DNA of 64,000 nt from Paramyrothecium sp. XJ0827 (GCA_020881915.1 JAJFPB010000011.1:682001-746000); one strand, 5' to 3'. Positions 1-12,254 are shown, counted from the stretch's first letter. A program made the numbers and translations. The notes: generated by a model not told the origin, from the letters alone.

Positions 1-1211
1 AATTAAAACTAATCGCTATTCTCCTCTCCAGACACCTCTATAACGACCTGACATGTTCTTGCATTATGACCAGTCTTGCTGCATATTCCACAACGCCTTT
101 CCTTCGGTCGCGCCGACCCTCTTTGACTATGACTTCTGGACGATTCGGCCACTAGCTGCGTATTAACATCCTTCTGATCAATTGCTTCCCTTCCTTCATC
201 TAGAGTCATCTTCCCTCCATTGCGTAGGTATGTCCTTTTTGCTCTGCGCCGCCTGCTAAGGGTCTCATTCGCCTGTCGAAGAATTTGGTTCTCAGACTTC
301 AATAGTGCCATCTGATGCATTATTGCCTTCGTTCCCTTAGAAAAAGACTCAATTGCTTCAAAAATAGATGTCGGAGAGCTGCTCTGATGTCTCTCAACTC
401 GTCTTTTAAGGAATTCAGACTGAGAGCTAGCCTCTAGGACGGTCTTTGGAGTCTTTGAGACCCAAGGGCCCGGGAGGCTCGCCTCCTCTTCGACAGGTGT
501 TGGAGTCCGTAGCTGCACATCAAGCTTCGAAAGCACATTTTCTGGATCTAGAGGAACAAGCCCAGCTCCTCTGAAACCTCCCTGGATATTGCTTTTTGTC
601 ATTGCGGCTTGAAAGGCAGCGTAAAAGGCTGGAAAGAACTCAGTCTTTGAAATGTGAGTTATAGAGCATCTGATCAAATACTCTATTTGCCGACCGTAGG
701 CGTGTTTGAGCGGCCCAAAGCACCCAACATCAAGATGCTGGAGTAGATGAGACGAATGAGGCGGCATACAGAGCGTGACGATGTTGTTATTCTTACAATA
801 TGTCTCAAACTTGGTCGAGTGGTGGCTTTCGTGCCCATCGAGGATCAGAAGGCGATAGCGACCATTTGATCCGGGCCTTTGTGTGTTGATCGAAGTGCTT
901 GAGCCACTCAAAACCCGTCTCATTGTCGGTCCAGCCATTTTTGGTCGTAGCGATAGCCCAATCACCCGGGAGGTTGCTTTCTTGGTACCAGATGGAGAGG
1001 TGATATTGGCCTGCAACCACAATGAACGGCTGGATCGCCCAGCCTTCCGCATTGATAGCCTGGATGACTGTAACCCATTCCCGGTTTCCAGGCTGGACTG
1101 ATTTCCGTCTTCCACGCCTTTCTGCGCCCGTAACAACCATACCGCTTGCGATCATGCCCATTAAAAAGCCAGTCTCATCAAAGTTATAGATATCGGCTAG
1201 GGTAATACCAT
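1..1211 (-). pseudogene. Fot/pogo-type DDE transposase, truncated and frameshifted
   Basis: The minus strand encodes the C-terminal two thirds of a pogo/Fot1-family transposase. It starts at the first catalytic motif (YNFDETGF), continues through the second ([11 protein letters not shown]) and the third ([17 protein letters not shown]), and ends in a CCHC knuckle (CGICSKTGHNARTC). It aligns throughout with the nearly complete copy at 43255-44900 and is clearly diverged from it. A frameshift near 870 separates the two reading frames, shortly before the second catalytic Asp. The N-terminal DNA-binding half is missing because the sequence stops where the hAT-1 end begins at 1212. The 3' end of the element lies outside the window. 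It cannot make a working transposase. Confidence 0.9.
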
Positions 1212-1223
1212 CAGGGACAGACA

Positions 1224-1397
1224 TCTATCGAATCTATCGAATCGAATACCGGGCCTTGCCATTCGATTCGATGGCTTGGCATTCGATTCGGGTGCAGCCA
1301 TATATGATTCGAAGCGAATATAGCATGCCTCCTATAGATTCGATATCGAATCAAGCACCCGTCATTCGATTCGATGCCAAGATTCGATCGAATAGAT
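1224..1397. repeat. hAT-1 left subterminal array (ATTCGAT words)
   Basis: About 170 bp are built from repeated ATTCGAT, TATCGAAT and ATTCGATTCGAT words in both orientations, separated by short unique spacers. The right end of hAT-1 carries the same words. hAT transposases are known to bind short subterminal repeats, so this is likely the binding array of this element. Confidence 0.7.
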
Positions 1398-1439
1398 GAC
1401 TAATCCCCGTGAAGGTAGAGAACATTAGAGGAAATGGTG

Positions 1440-1600
1440 ACTTGCCACTAAGAGGACCGTCTGACATGGAGTGATTCAAATCTGGTATGTGTAAGGGCAA
1501 TAGGCAACACGAGGAAGCACATGAAGGGAGTATGTAACATAGCGGTAGGGCCCTATAGGAAATGTCCCTCCGGGCGGAATAAACATCATCATTATGATCG
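1440..1600 (+). repeat. possible LINE 3' tail inside hAT-1
   Basis: The stretch ends in a GC-rich segment (CCCTCCGGGCGGAATAAA) followed by short CATCAT repeats. This resembles the ends of Tad-type LINE fragments elsewhere in the window (minus strand at about 30110, plus strand at about 63890), which have CCCGGRCGTAATAAA followed by a short tandem tail. No coding sequence or target duplication was identified, so this is tentative. Confidence 0.35.
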
Positions 1601-1663
1601 TGATTTGGGAAGAGACGTCGCAGAACAGAGTCAATTTGTGGAAAACAGGTGTTACTAGGCAGG

Positions 1664-4372
1664 TCAGAAGTCGCTCGTGTCCTTCAGCGACGCAAGTACC
1701 TCAACCCATTGGTCATCACTTAGGCTAAGCAGCGGCAGCGAAGGCGTGTAGATCCCAGCCTTGCTCCACGATCGAATGCATTGACCCATAGCCACTATCT
1801 CCCTCCCCAACCGATTTCTCAACGGCGCCATCATAAGCCCTGCGCTGCTAAACGTCCTCTCAATCTCTGCAGACGACGATGGGATACTGAGCATATCAAC
1901 AGCCATGGTAGACAGCCGCGGGTACCGATAGGCATTGGTCTTCCACCAGTCAATTGGTCTGCTCCTGTAGTACTGACTGTTGACGATATCCTCGGCGCAG
2001 TACCTGGAATATTCATCATTAATCGCTGCCCCCGTGGTCGTCTGTTTCGCCTTGCGTGTGGTCTTGCGGAGGTTGGAAGCGGTGGCAGGTGAAGTCGTGG
2101 CAAATGCCGAGCTGGCGACACTCCTGGCAAGCCTGCGCTCGATGTAATCCATTGAGGCCTCATCAGCTGTAGCGAGGACCTCGATATCAACGTCGCGTTG
2201 ACTGTAGCTGTTCTCCCAGATCTGCAATAGCTTCTCTTCGTAGTCGGCTCGCCAACCCTGCGCCTTGCGTGTAGGAACTCGAGACCACAGTTGGTCAAGG
2301 AGACGCCACTTCTTCGCAGGGTTAAAGACAACGGCGCCTACATATGCGGCACTGGTCAGAAGGGCATAGTACTTATGAAGCTTCTTCCACCCGAGCTTGA
2401 TGAAAACCTTGAACAATACGAGTCCTGTTATCAAGCCCCGCGTAAATGGCAACCTCGACGTCTTTCCTCCTCTTGCTCACCGGATCCTCAACTTCTTCGT
2501 AAATTGTACCTTCGATAGCACTTTCGAGGTGGTCAAGGAGCATCTCGAAGACAGGGAAGTACTCATCGAAGCTACCACAAGTCGATCTCACGCCGGGAAC
2601 ACCACTGCCCTGAAGCTGCTTAGTGGCGACCTCGAAAGGCTTCAGAAGCTTGACTAGCATCTCGATAATCTTCCAGTCGTACCCACTTAGCCGGTACTGT
2701 AGAACTGCGGGCTTGGCATTCTCACAGGCGCCCTCAGCTTCCCAGCGGTTCTGAACGTCATTGAAGAATGTGTTAAGAGCTGGGCGGAGACGAAGGGCCC
2801 TTTCCATCATACGCATGTCCGAGTCCCATCGAGTGGCGTTGTTAAAGACCCAGTGGAGTGTTAATTCCTTGCCAGATTCCTTGCGCTGAGACTGAAGAAA
2901 CTGCTCATACAGTTGTGGACTCGCTCGTAGCTGAAGGCCGATGTTGTGAAGCATTCCTGGGGCGCCGTTCTGGCTGTACTCCCTGAACGTGGTGCTGTTG
3001 ATCTCTTCCGGAGCCGGGTGGGACGACGTGAAGTTTTCATCAGGGCTACTGACAGCAACGTCAGGTTGTATCTCTTCGTCCTCGTCGTCTTCCATCTCTC
3101 CATCCAGTGCCTCGTTGATAGCTTGATCAGCCCGTTCCTCATCGTCGTCCTGATCGTCGCCATCGACTGCGACAATTGCAGCCAGGTTGTCCCGCTTAGA
3201 ACCGTACAGCAGTGCCCGCACGCAGAGGTTGACGATGTGGCAAGCGCAGCGAATCCGTCGCTCTTCAGGAGAGAAGCTGTATTCCAATGCAAGGTCCCTA
3301 ATACACGTGTTGTTGTTTGCTGCATTGTCGAGAGTGAAGTACCCAACCTTGTCAGGATCATTGATTTGCCAGATGCAAGAGTATCCACCACCTCGTCGGC
3401 AAGCGATGCGCCCGTGTGTCGCCCGGAGAGGTCGAAGTCCAAGGAGGACTCGGTGCTGGACGAAGTCACGATCGACGAATTGAGCATTGATTCCAAGGAA
3501 CGAGACGAATGATTTCGACGTCCAGCCATCGAAGGAGAAATGGATTTGGGATCGAGCACTGCGCAATACTTCAGTGACCGGCCCAATGGCGCCTCTATAC
3601 TCAGATTCGAGCATGCGAAGAAGAGTCTTCGCAGATGGAATGTGGGCCTTATCAAGGAGTGGGTTGCCATAAAGCAGGATCCGTTGGAACTGCTCAGTAT
3701 TGACTATCTCGAACGGCAAGTTGTGGTACGTAATCCAGTCGAGAAGAAGAACTCGAAGACCCTTGACGTTGAATTGTCCACGCAGGTTGCTGAGGAGGAA
3801 CTGATCGTTAGGGTTATTGAAGTCAGCGTCGAGGAAATGAGTGATAGTCTGGTTATGCAACAATGAGCCTCCCCCGCGACGGGCAGCTTGGTTCGGGCCC
3901 TTCTAAGTCAGCATGTCAACGGGCCGTGGACCAGGGGACATACCAAAATCCCGTGGGCTGCGCGAAGGTGTTTCTTGATAGAGGCCCCTGTCGAGCAGAC
4001 GAAGCAGAAATCCGACTTCTTCTTGAAACCTCGCGCGAAGCAGTCTGCGCAGATCCACTTCAACTTATTGACCTGTCGACAGGTGGAATGGTCTTCAACG
4101 CGGTACCCATATTCCTGCCACCACGCCCTCGTGCCTTGGCCGCCAGTATAGCGCTCGAATCCTGGCCATTTCATCCACTCTTGGCGGCCCCAGAGTGTCC
4201 AATCAACCTTGATAAAGTCGGCGGCGGTCCCGCGAGGACGGGGCGATGGTGTCGCTGGCAACGACGTTGCTGGCGACGGGACAGCCGACGAAGACGAAGA
4301 GAACTCAATGCGCTCTATAGCCTCTGGCTGATCGGAGAATGGGCTGTTTGAAGAGAATGTTTCGGAGGACAT
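1664..4372 (-). pseudogene. hAT-1 transposase (BED finger, hAT C-terminal dimerisation), one frameshift
   Basis: The protein runs from MSSETFSSNSPF at 4372. A BED-type finger follows (WICADCFARGF, then HLRAAHG). A 41-bp GT-AG intron (3943-3903, GTATGT donor) restores frame into KGPNQAARRGGG. The RNase-H-like core follows, with HFSFDGWTS, GYFTLDNAANNNTC and RIRCACHIVNL. An Asp/Glu-rich spacer comes next, then TRWDSDMRMMERAL, and the C-terminal dimerisation block SSSAEIERTFSSAGLM. Near 2410 the frame breaks between IVQGF and IKLGWKKLHKYY, consistent with a single small indel. Otherwise it is close to full length for a fungal hAT (about 850 residues). The start is the first Met of a frame that opens into the BED region and is not proven. 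Confidence 0.85.
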
Positions 4373-4486
4373 CGTGACACATTTAGCTAGACGGGCAGGC
4401 CGGTCATACAGATCGAGTGAACTGAACGATGTTGTTGGAAGCCATTGAGGCTGCGTGCGGAGGGTCAAGTAATATCCATCCATCGC

Positions 4487-4530
4487 TGACGACAAAACGC
4501 GTGTATCACACCACACGCATTTTGTCGTCA
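4487..4530. repeat. 18-bp stem inverted repeat upstream of hAT-1 transposase
   Basis: TGACGACAAAACGCGTGT is followed after 8 bp by ACACGCATTTTGTCGTCA, giving an 18-bp stem with one mismatch. It lies about 115 bp upstream of the proposed transposase start on the minus strand. It could be a cruciform, an operator-like site or the scar of a small inverted-repeat element. Confidence 0.7.
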
Positions 4531-5344
4531 ACGCGAAATTCGCGAGTCGCCAGTGCCGTTGAACTTGCCGAGTCTTGTAAGATTGAATGAGCCATTGACC
4601 ACCAGTGCGAGTGACGGCACGGCGCGTCCCAATCCGAAGCAGTCGCGCGTGAAGACGCCAGCGTAGCGAAGGAGTCAACCTTTGTTCCAGCCATTGGCGG
4701 AGGGGGTTCTTCCAAGTGTTGATCTACTAAACCTCCCCGCGCTTCGCAACCAACCAATTCGTTGGTCAGGTCCACAGACCCCGCCCTATTGGCTCGCATC
4801 ACTGCGCAACACGCCTAAAAAGTCTCATCCCCTCGTTGCCCAGTCTTTCTGCCCGTATCGGCTTTCACGTTTGGTCTCATTCCAATCTGGCGTCAATTGA
4901 GAATGGATGCTTGAGCTCTTCGTAAACTGGAACACGTGAGGCGGAATGGTGGGCACGGTAGGCACTTGAAGTTGAGGCTCTAAGTGAAAGCACTGCGAGG
5001 GTCCAGCGAAGTCGCTGGTACTTCCGTTCACGGGTATGGCTTGGTTTGGTTGCAGGTCCCCGAGACAAAGAGGGACCATTGGATGAACAAAGGAAGACTA
5101 TGAGTCCCATACATGTCAATATATGAAACTCCAAGTCAGAAATATTCGTCTGATCATGCCAAGATTGGCAATAATAGAAAGCTCTGGGTGAGAGAATCTC
5201 GAGGCACTAATTTTTAGTTACATTCATTTGATTCTGCTGAAAAATCGGCGTATATTTGGGATATTTCGGTCTTGCATGCGCCGCATGTTACTGGTGTCGA
5301 CCTACCCTATACAATTGCGTCAGAGGCTACTGCAGCTCTAGTGC

Positions 5345-6114
5345 AACTCTCCCCTGTAAAAATTTGCACCCCTCACAGCTGCTGTTAGTGGCTTGTTAGT
5401 AGGGGGCCATTTTTCAGGCCACTCTGCCACGCTTTTTGCTGCTATCCTCTATTGGGGCCCTAACAGCACAGAGGAAGACCTTAGGAGAGTTCATCTTCCT
5501 CTGCAAAAAGCTGGCTCCGACAATTTGTCCACGCGGACCTCGCAGCTTCCTTCGGAACCAAGGAGCTACGGGTATTAGAAAGCCTGCCTTTCTAAATAAC
5601 GGTGGCTGGTCGCGGAGGTTTTTCTCCCTGAAGGTAAGCTGCCAGACAGCCTCTGATTCCTTCCGAGGGTTTTTCCCTACCGCCGCTCTCCCGCCATTTC
5701 CATCGCTTGGTTACTGGAGCATGGACTGCGGCAGCAGCTTTGGCGGGCGAGCGAGAGAATTCTGACTGGATAAAACCAAGGGTTGACCAGATCTGCCTCA
5801 TATTCCGCTGACGGAATGGAGGTTTCGACAAGGAGCGCCTTAGAGCCTACGAAATGTTGGATGAAGGAGTAGAAGGCAGGCAGGCAGTTGGAAGGGTGGC
5901 TATAGACACTTGTACTGCGTGCCTGGCGGCCGCCTCCCTAGAGTTGGGCTCGACAGCCCATCCAGAAAGCGAGGTCTTGCAAGAAGCGCTGGGCGATGCC
6001 TTCCGAGGCCGGGTCTCTAGATACTTTAGCTCAACACGTCCTGTGCCCCTATAGGGGACCTGAGCGGCCTGAAGGCCGCTGGACGGAAAATACATCAATC
6101 AATCAATCAATCAA
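5345..6114 (+). mobile_element. 5'-truncated LINE with 14-bp target duplication and (ATCA)n tail
   Basis: The insertion is bounded by the direct repeat TGCAGCTCTAGTGC at 5331-5344 and 6115-6128. Its 3' end is a conserved segment (CTATAGGGGACCTGAGCGG, then GACGGAAAATACATC) followed by four or more ATCA units, typical of target-primed reverse transcription. The same 3' end recurs at 45065-45158, so this is a family. No recognisable endonuclease or reverse transcriptase remains in the 770 bp. The copy is 5'-truncated or non-autonomous. Confidence 0.8.
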
Positions 6115-6454
6115 TGCAGCTCTAGTGCCATACCTCCTAAATGTGCAGCTAAGATAACTCGCACTTCAATATCTCCCTAAATTAACCAGATACCTCATTC
6201 CAAGCTACAAAATGGATTGTCTTCGAACTTTTATAAAGCATCCAATTGTGGATGATAAGTGAAGTTGCAAGGTACCTATTGCGCCATAGATCTTTCAGGG
6301 AGGATAGACGTGCTCACTAACACATCTTAGCAACAAGACAGATTCGTGGCGAACGATGTAGCGTACTGGGGTCGTCACGTAAGATCGCGCCAGTAGCTTC
6401 TTAACGCGTCGATCAATTACGCTAAAATTTAGGCCCCCTGACGTGTGAGCCCTG

Positions 6455-6650
6455 TTCGACCGAATCGATCGATTTTCGATCGAATACTTAGCGCCGTTCG
6501 ATTCGATGTCGAATGAAAGGTGGCATGTTCGATTCGCATATCGAATGGAGTGCGCCTATTTGATTCGATGCGAATCGAACGCCAAGAAATTCGATTCGAC
6601 ATTCGTAAGACTTGGCATCGAATGAATCTATCGATTCGATTCCCGTTCGT
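6455..6650. repeat. hAT-1 right subterminal array (ATTCGAT words)
   Basis: The words GAATCGATCGATTTTCGATC, TTCGATTCGATGTCGAATG and further ATTCGAT variants alternate in both orientations, then lead into the terminus CGTTCGTAAGATGTCTAACC. The arrangement mirrors the left array at 1224-1397 and the solitary end at 45160-45414. Confidence 0.7.
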
Positions 6651-6668
6651 AAGATGTCTAACCCTGGC

Positions 6669-9600
6669 TCCGGGAATGCGAGCAGTGCTTTCCGACAGAC
6701 GATGATGCTGCGGCAGATATGTGCCGCGAATGCCGCACTAGTCTGGAAAAAGGAAAACTGCCAAAGGCCTGTTTGGTGAATAACATGGATATTGGGTGCG
6801 AGCATCGGTATCCTGAGGAGCTCGACGGCCTCTCTCCGGTTGAGGAGAGGCTAATTGCTCTCCATACTCCATTTGGATACATTACAAAGTTTACTGTTGA
6901 TAATAAGACACCGTCGGGTCTTAGCTACCGGAAGCACGTCAAAGGCCACATTGTTGTCTTTCCTAACAAGGTAGAGGATCTCGTTGCCACAGTTCTCCCT
7001 CACCCCCTGCTGGAGGCTATGGAGAATATTCACGTGCCATGGAGCGGCGCGAGCAAGTCTAGCGCTGCAGATGTCGGAAATCTCCTTCAGGTCCGCAAGT
7101 CGCGCGTAAAGGTGGCCCTGTCGTGGCTCCAAGAAAACAACCATCTCTACCAACATATAGCCATCGACTATAACGAGATAGATAGCTGGAACTACGAAGA
7201 TGGTTCTAACGTACCCACGCTTATCATGGACAGTATGCAGAGGGAGGAGCCTTCGGTTGTGGAAAAGATACAAACAGACCATATCGTCCCAGAAACCGAT
7301 CGAGGCATGGAAGAAAACACGTTCACCAGTATAGAAGAACTTCTTGCCTCGGCGGACGATACTAGTAATGATTTCTTGTCTACAGAAGGCACTCTACGAA
7401 TGGAACAACACCATCAATCGCCTGAAGTTTCCCAGGATCCTGAGATTTTCATGACCAGTCCGGAGAATGCCGACGGTGTGGGTGATACCACTTATGAGAC
7501 ATCGTCGTCTGGCATGTTTCCCCTCGATGGGCCGGCCGCTTTTGTCGAGGCCGATAAACTGTCCTTCCTATCCGACGCTATTCAGACAAGTCGGACCCAA
7601 AAGGTGAATGAAGTTGAGCCTTACGCTATGAATGTCCAAACAGCAGGAGAACAGCCGTTCATCCGAGTGGAGCGCGGTGAGGAGTTTGCAGATAGCCTGC
7701 ATTCAGAATTCTTCCCGCGGACACTTCCCAAGCTTTTCCCGTGGGGCAGCGGCGGCCCGAAGGCTCTGGAAGTATCAGAGGTTGACGAGCAACCTTTCTC
7801 GGAGCCCGCTGTGCCTCAACCAAGTCACTCGCTCACTTACTGGGCTAGGTATGTGCTGCAGAGGCATGGTGGCCGATTCGCTACCCATCCCGTATTTTGT
7901 TTCTTAGTCTTTAACATCCTCCTCCGATCGTCCAACCGCCGCATCAGCATGTTTCGCTTAACAAGGGGGTCTTTTGGGAAACTCGAACGGGTCTATGAGA
8001 GACTGACCCCGGAGCGTCTCAAAAATGCCGAGGACGAGATGCGAGAGATGAGAGCCACAACTGACCCCGATATATTGTTTCTCCTTCGCGAGCTATCCAT
8101 ATTTGGCCACGCGCAGCCTCTCTCAAATGAGACCCGACTTCTCATGCGCAGGAAGATACAGGCGCTCACCGTTTGGACAGGCGCGCCGGCCATCTGGTTT
8201 ACCATCAATCCAAATGATATCAATAATCCGGTAAAGATGAAGCTCTCCATTCATAGGCTTCACGAATACGATACTGCAAAAGACCTTTTGGCCGATCTCA
8301 GGGGTAAGTACGACAGGATCGCCCTCAGTACTATGGATCCCGTAAGCTCAGCTATCTTCTTCCACCAGGAGATCTCGTTGTTCTTCGAAAAGTACGTTAG
8401 AGCTGGCCAAGAGTCAATATTCGGTAACATTAGCCACTACTACGCAACCGTCAAAACGAATGACCGAGGCAGCCTGCACTTGCACGGACTCCTCTGGTTA
8501 GACGGGAACTTGCAGTTGCCCTCTCTAATTGATGACATGGCCAACCCCCAAGAAGAAGAATACCGTGCCCAAGTGGTCCAGTATCTAGACTCAGTCTTTC
8601 ATGAATGCCTAGACGAGGACGATGGACAGGCTGTCAGGCGAGAGAGAAAGCCAATCGATCCTGTTGATGAGATAATGAGCAGCACCGAGGCTCTTACGGC
8701 AGCCTTCAACAAGGAGTCCAACTACATTGCGTACTGTTGTCAAGTCCATTCACACACATACAGCTGCATCAAGTACTCCCTAAAAGGACGTAATAACAGG
8801 GCAAAGACGGATACAATCGGACAGCTTGTCGTTTCCAAGCTCCTTGGAAGACCGTTGAAGAAACTGGGTTCACAGATGACGGCCTGTTAAAGATTCGCCG
8901 GAACCACCCTCTAGTAAACCGCTACAACAAGGCAATGGCGGTCGGCCTCCGTCACAACCACGATATCTCGATGATCTTGACGAGGACAAAAGGTTTGGCC
9001 ATGGTCTATTACATCACAAACTACGCCACCAAGCTGGACACGCCAATGTGGAAGCGCCTTGCCCATGCGGCTCAGGTGCTCGAGCAGCTCCGTGAGCCCC
9101 TGGCCGCTGTGCCAAGGCTTCAGGCTTTGGATACCGTCACTCATGACGGTCAGCGGCCAGAGGTATTAAACAAGAGCCGTCAATTCCTGATGAGGGTGGC
9201 AAACCGGATTTTTTCCGAGAGACAGCTCTCGGCCGTGGAGGTCTGCTACCACTTGCTCGGCTATCACACGGACTTTACCAATGTGCCGCACTGGTCCTTC
9301 ATTAACCTCACCGCGCTCTACTGGGCAATCTTCCGGCGATGGGCACACCTTCGTTGTCAGGCTGGCGTACAGACAGATGCAGAGGAGCCTGATGAGACGG
9401 TACAACTCAGGGAAGGCGGGCGGACACTGCTATACTTGGATGCCTATGCCTATAGAGGGCCGACGCTAAGAGATGTTTGCCTCTACGATTACATGTCCAT
9501 GATCAACCTGGTGCGTCGTGGTACTCAAGATGAGGATGGCACTCACATAGCTCTCGAGGGGCCATCTGAGGAATATCACAACTGGACTCAGAAGCTTCGT

Positions 9601-12043
9601 CGGCCTCAGGAATACGCCGTGCCGATCTTTCAGGGATATATCAGCAGCGACCATATGGACGAGCATCCAGTGTATTTCGGGCGGTATGGCCAATGTCCCC
9701 GGTTCAGTCCCAGCTAGCTGACTGACCTTTCGCAGCAACTCTGTCCTTCATCTGGCCTTATTCGTGCCTTGGGAAGACTTCGTATCCAGAGCAGACGGCG
9801 ACATCACCGATATTTGGTCGGGCCATGAGACTTCTCTCCGGCCCCGTCTCAAACACCACGTCTCAAACATTTCCCTTCTTACTAAGTCGGCTGAGGACGC
9901 ACGCAAAGATGCACAGCTTTGGGCAAGCCGGTCGGAAGGAGACGACACCGTGGACGTAGAGTTTCCCATGGACGAAGGCGACTACAGCGAAGAACCTGCA
10001 ACATTAGCTGAACATCGCCAAAGCTATGCGGCCGTGCTTCAAACTCTCCGAAACGCAGTTCGAGATTCGGACGCTACAAAGGGCTCCCCAGTCTTACGGA
10101 GCCTGATCAGAAATTTGTGCCAGGACAACATAGTCGAGGAAGTTCAACCGTTTATTCAACGCCATGACGACTTCTATCAACAAATCCGCCGCAACCAGAA
10201 TAGTGCCCTATATCAATACCCCACCTTCTTGAGAGAAGATATTCAGGCCGTGGCAAAGGCCCAGGAAATGCTACACCTCCGAATGCTTGATGAGATGGCG
10301 ACCAGTCTTGGCGCCGAACACCCAACAGGTAACGCCGACGTGGACGACATGCTTGCTCGTCACTACGAAGCAGATATTCCTATTCTGCTTCCAAGTCCGG
10401 ACCCAGCTATGCGTGGCCCTCGGATACTTGTTAATGTCGATCCTGCTGCAGGATTTACGGAACTAGGCCGTCTCGCCGCCACCCAGTACACGCTCAATGA
10501 GCTGCAGAATATAGCTCTACAGCTTGTGTGCAGATTCTTGGACAAATACACCGCCGATCCCGACTCGGCCGGCCAACATCTTCAATATGCCGGCGGCCCA
10601 GGCGGGACGGGAAAATCCAGAATCATCGACGCCTTGAGGCACGCGTTTACAGCCAGAGGACAGTCGCACCTTCTCCAGGTCATTGGAACATCAGGCAGCG
10701 CGGCCGCCCAGATCGGCGGAACCACAGTCCACTCGGCCTGCGGCCTAGACGCACGCCGCTCTTCTAACCAACGGCTTCCACTGTTCTCGGAGGCGAGGAA
10801 GTGGACGTGGAAGCAGAAGCTGGTCCTCGTGATCGACGAGGTCAGCATGCTCGGCGGAGCCACGCTGTACGACATCAGCTGCCACCTTCAGTCGCTCCGA
10901 GACTGCCCGGACAAGCCATTTGGCGGCATCCCGGTCGTCCTCTTGATGGGAGATTTCTACCAGTTCGCCCCGGTGCGAGAGACAAGCCTCCTCGTGAACA
11001 AGATTGGGAACCCCGCCTTGGCTACCGTAGGGCCTTCGACTATTACCCACCACCGCGGCTACAGCCTGTGGTTAATGTTTAAGACCGTCGTGCTTCTCAA
11101 AGAGCAGGTCCGGGCTCGAGACGATCCCCAGCTCCTTGCGCTTCTAGAAAGAGTACGGGCCGGCGCTCAGACACAGCAAGATCTTGACCTGCTCAACACA
11201 AAGCTAGTGGACCGCTCTCAAATCACCTTCCGTGACGGTTTACGAGCCATAACACCGCTTAACCGTAACCGGTGGAGTCTCAACATGGAGGCCGTCGTAG
11301 ACTGGGCACGCTTCAACAAGAGGCACATTTCTATCTTCATCTCGACCCACACTTGGCGACGTGGCGCGCTGTCTCAAGACGAGATCGCGAAGACCATCGA
11401 ACAAGGTGACAATTCTAACTGCAAGGTCCCTGGTGTCTTATTTTACGCCCAGGGTATGCCGGTAGTAGTGAACAAGAATATTTACACCGGTTTGAAGGTC
11501 GTCAACGGGGCAGAATTTACCGCCGCAGACGTCATCCTCGATCCGCACTATCCAGGGTATTGTCTTACAGACGATGTCACCATCCACTTTGGCCCACCGC
11601 TCGGCATCCTGCTCAAATCGACAGAGACAGAGCATTTGTCAGTTCCAACGCTGCCAGCCGGAACAGTACTCATCCGACCGATCTCACAGATCCTCGACCC
11701 TACCAGCTCCCAGTTCAAATTCTTGACGGCAAGATGTACACGCCGGGGGTTGCCAGTTGTGCCGGCCTTTGTGCTCACTGACTATAAAGCCCAAGGCAAG
11801 ACATTTATGGAAGTGCTCCTTGAGCTGCGCGGGAACCGTGTGATTAATGGCCAAGCTTCCAAATGCGACTTCACCAGCCTCTATGTCCAGCTATCCAGGT
11901 GTAGGACATTAGAAGGCATCAGGCTTCTTAGCGCTATACGACAGCAGGACTTTATCGGCAACAAACCGGATCCGATCATGGTTGCTGCTATGCAGAGGCT
12001 CGAGCATCTGGCTGCAGAAACGAGACGGATGCTTGATATATAA
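6669..12043 (+). pseudogene. Helitron-1 RepHel (Rep endonuclease plus PIF1 helicase), two frameshifts
   Basis: The frame opens with two Cys pairs (RECEQC and CRECRTS). A DUF6570-like region follows, then a Helitron-like N domain with the HUH motif GSLHLHGLLW near 8470. A frameshift near 8822 moves the frame to CRFQAPWKTVEETGF, which continues to the paired-tyrosine motif YYITNYATK near 9010. A second break at about 9718 leads into LHLALFVPWEDF and a PIF1/RecD-like helicase with Walker A GGPGGTGKS (about 10590), Walker B VIDEVSML (about 10835) and the C-terminal motif YVQLSRCRTLEGI. All catalytic motifs survive, so the frameshifts are the main visible lesions. The three reading frames total about 1,750 codons, within the range of fungal RepHel proteins. 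Confidence 0.88.
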
Positions 12044-12080
12044 GACGGAGATACTATCCGAAAGTTCGATGCTTGCCTTC

Positions 12081-12095
12081 CTTTCCTAAGGAAAG
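12081..12095. repeat. hairpin downstream of Helitron-1
   Basis: CTTTCCTAAGGAAAG is a near-perfect palindrome with a 7-bp stem, 38 bp after the helicase stop. Helitron 3' ends usually carry a hairpin 10-12 nt before the terminus. Here the following bases (CAACTATAGG) lack a clean CTRR, so assignment as the terminus is uncertain. Confidence 0.4.
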
Positions 12096-12115
12096 CAACT
12101 ATAGGGGTCTTATAT

Positions 12116-12254
12116 TGTTGAGATCCGTTGTTTTTGACGGATCAATGGCTATTCCGATCCATTGGTGGCTGGGATGTGGATGTCTTGTCTAGCTTCCGCT
12201 GGTTAGCGCTAGCCTTTCTTCTTCTTTAATCAATATAATATGCTCATTTTAACA
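12116..12254 (+). repeat. Copia left LTR (139 bp)
   Basis: It begins TGTTGAGATCCG and ends CTCATTTTAACA, so it has TG...CA termini. It contains an inverted pair GATCCGTTG / GGATCAATGG. Confidence 0.92.

Larger units (their letters stand above)
1212..6666 (-). mobile_element. hAT-1 transposon
   Basis: Both ends carry a hAT-like terminus. The left end starts CAGGGACAGACATCT, and the reverse complement of the right end starts CAGGGTTAGACATCTTACGA. Both are followed by arrays of ATTCGAT/ATCGAAT words. A BED-finger hAT transposase lies between them on the minus strand. No 8-bp target duplication is visible: the left flank is AATACCAT and the right flank is GCTCCGGG. The left flank is pogo sequence and the right flank is Helitron sequence, so at least one end has been rearranged. 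A LINE fragment is nested at 5345-6114. The pairing of the two ends is inferred from shared TIR and word content. Confidence 0.75.
6667..12115 (+). mobile_element. Helitron-1, 5'-truncated
   Basis: A rolling-circle transposon body is recognised from its RepHel coding sequence. Coding starts abruptly at the hAT-1 right end, so the Helitron 5' terminus and the protein N-terminus are missing. About 35 bp after the stop codon lies a small hairpin (12081-12095), followed 20 bp later by the Copia left LTR. The true Helitron 3' terminus is therefore either in this short interval or displaced past the Copia element. No clear CTRR end was found. Confidence 0.75.

Noticed and set aside
5436..5831. Open frames of 80-110 codons within the LINE fragment
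   Set aside because: No reverse transcriptase, endonuclease or zinc-knuckle motif, and frames on both strands are equally plausible.
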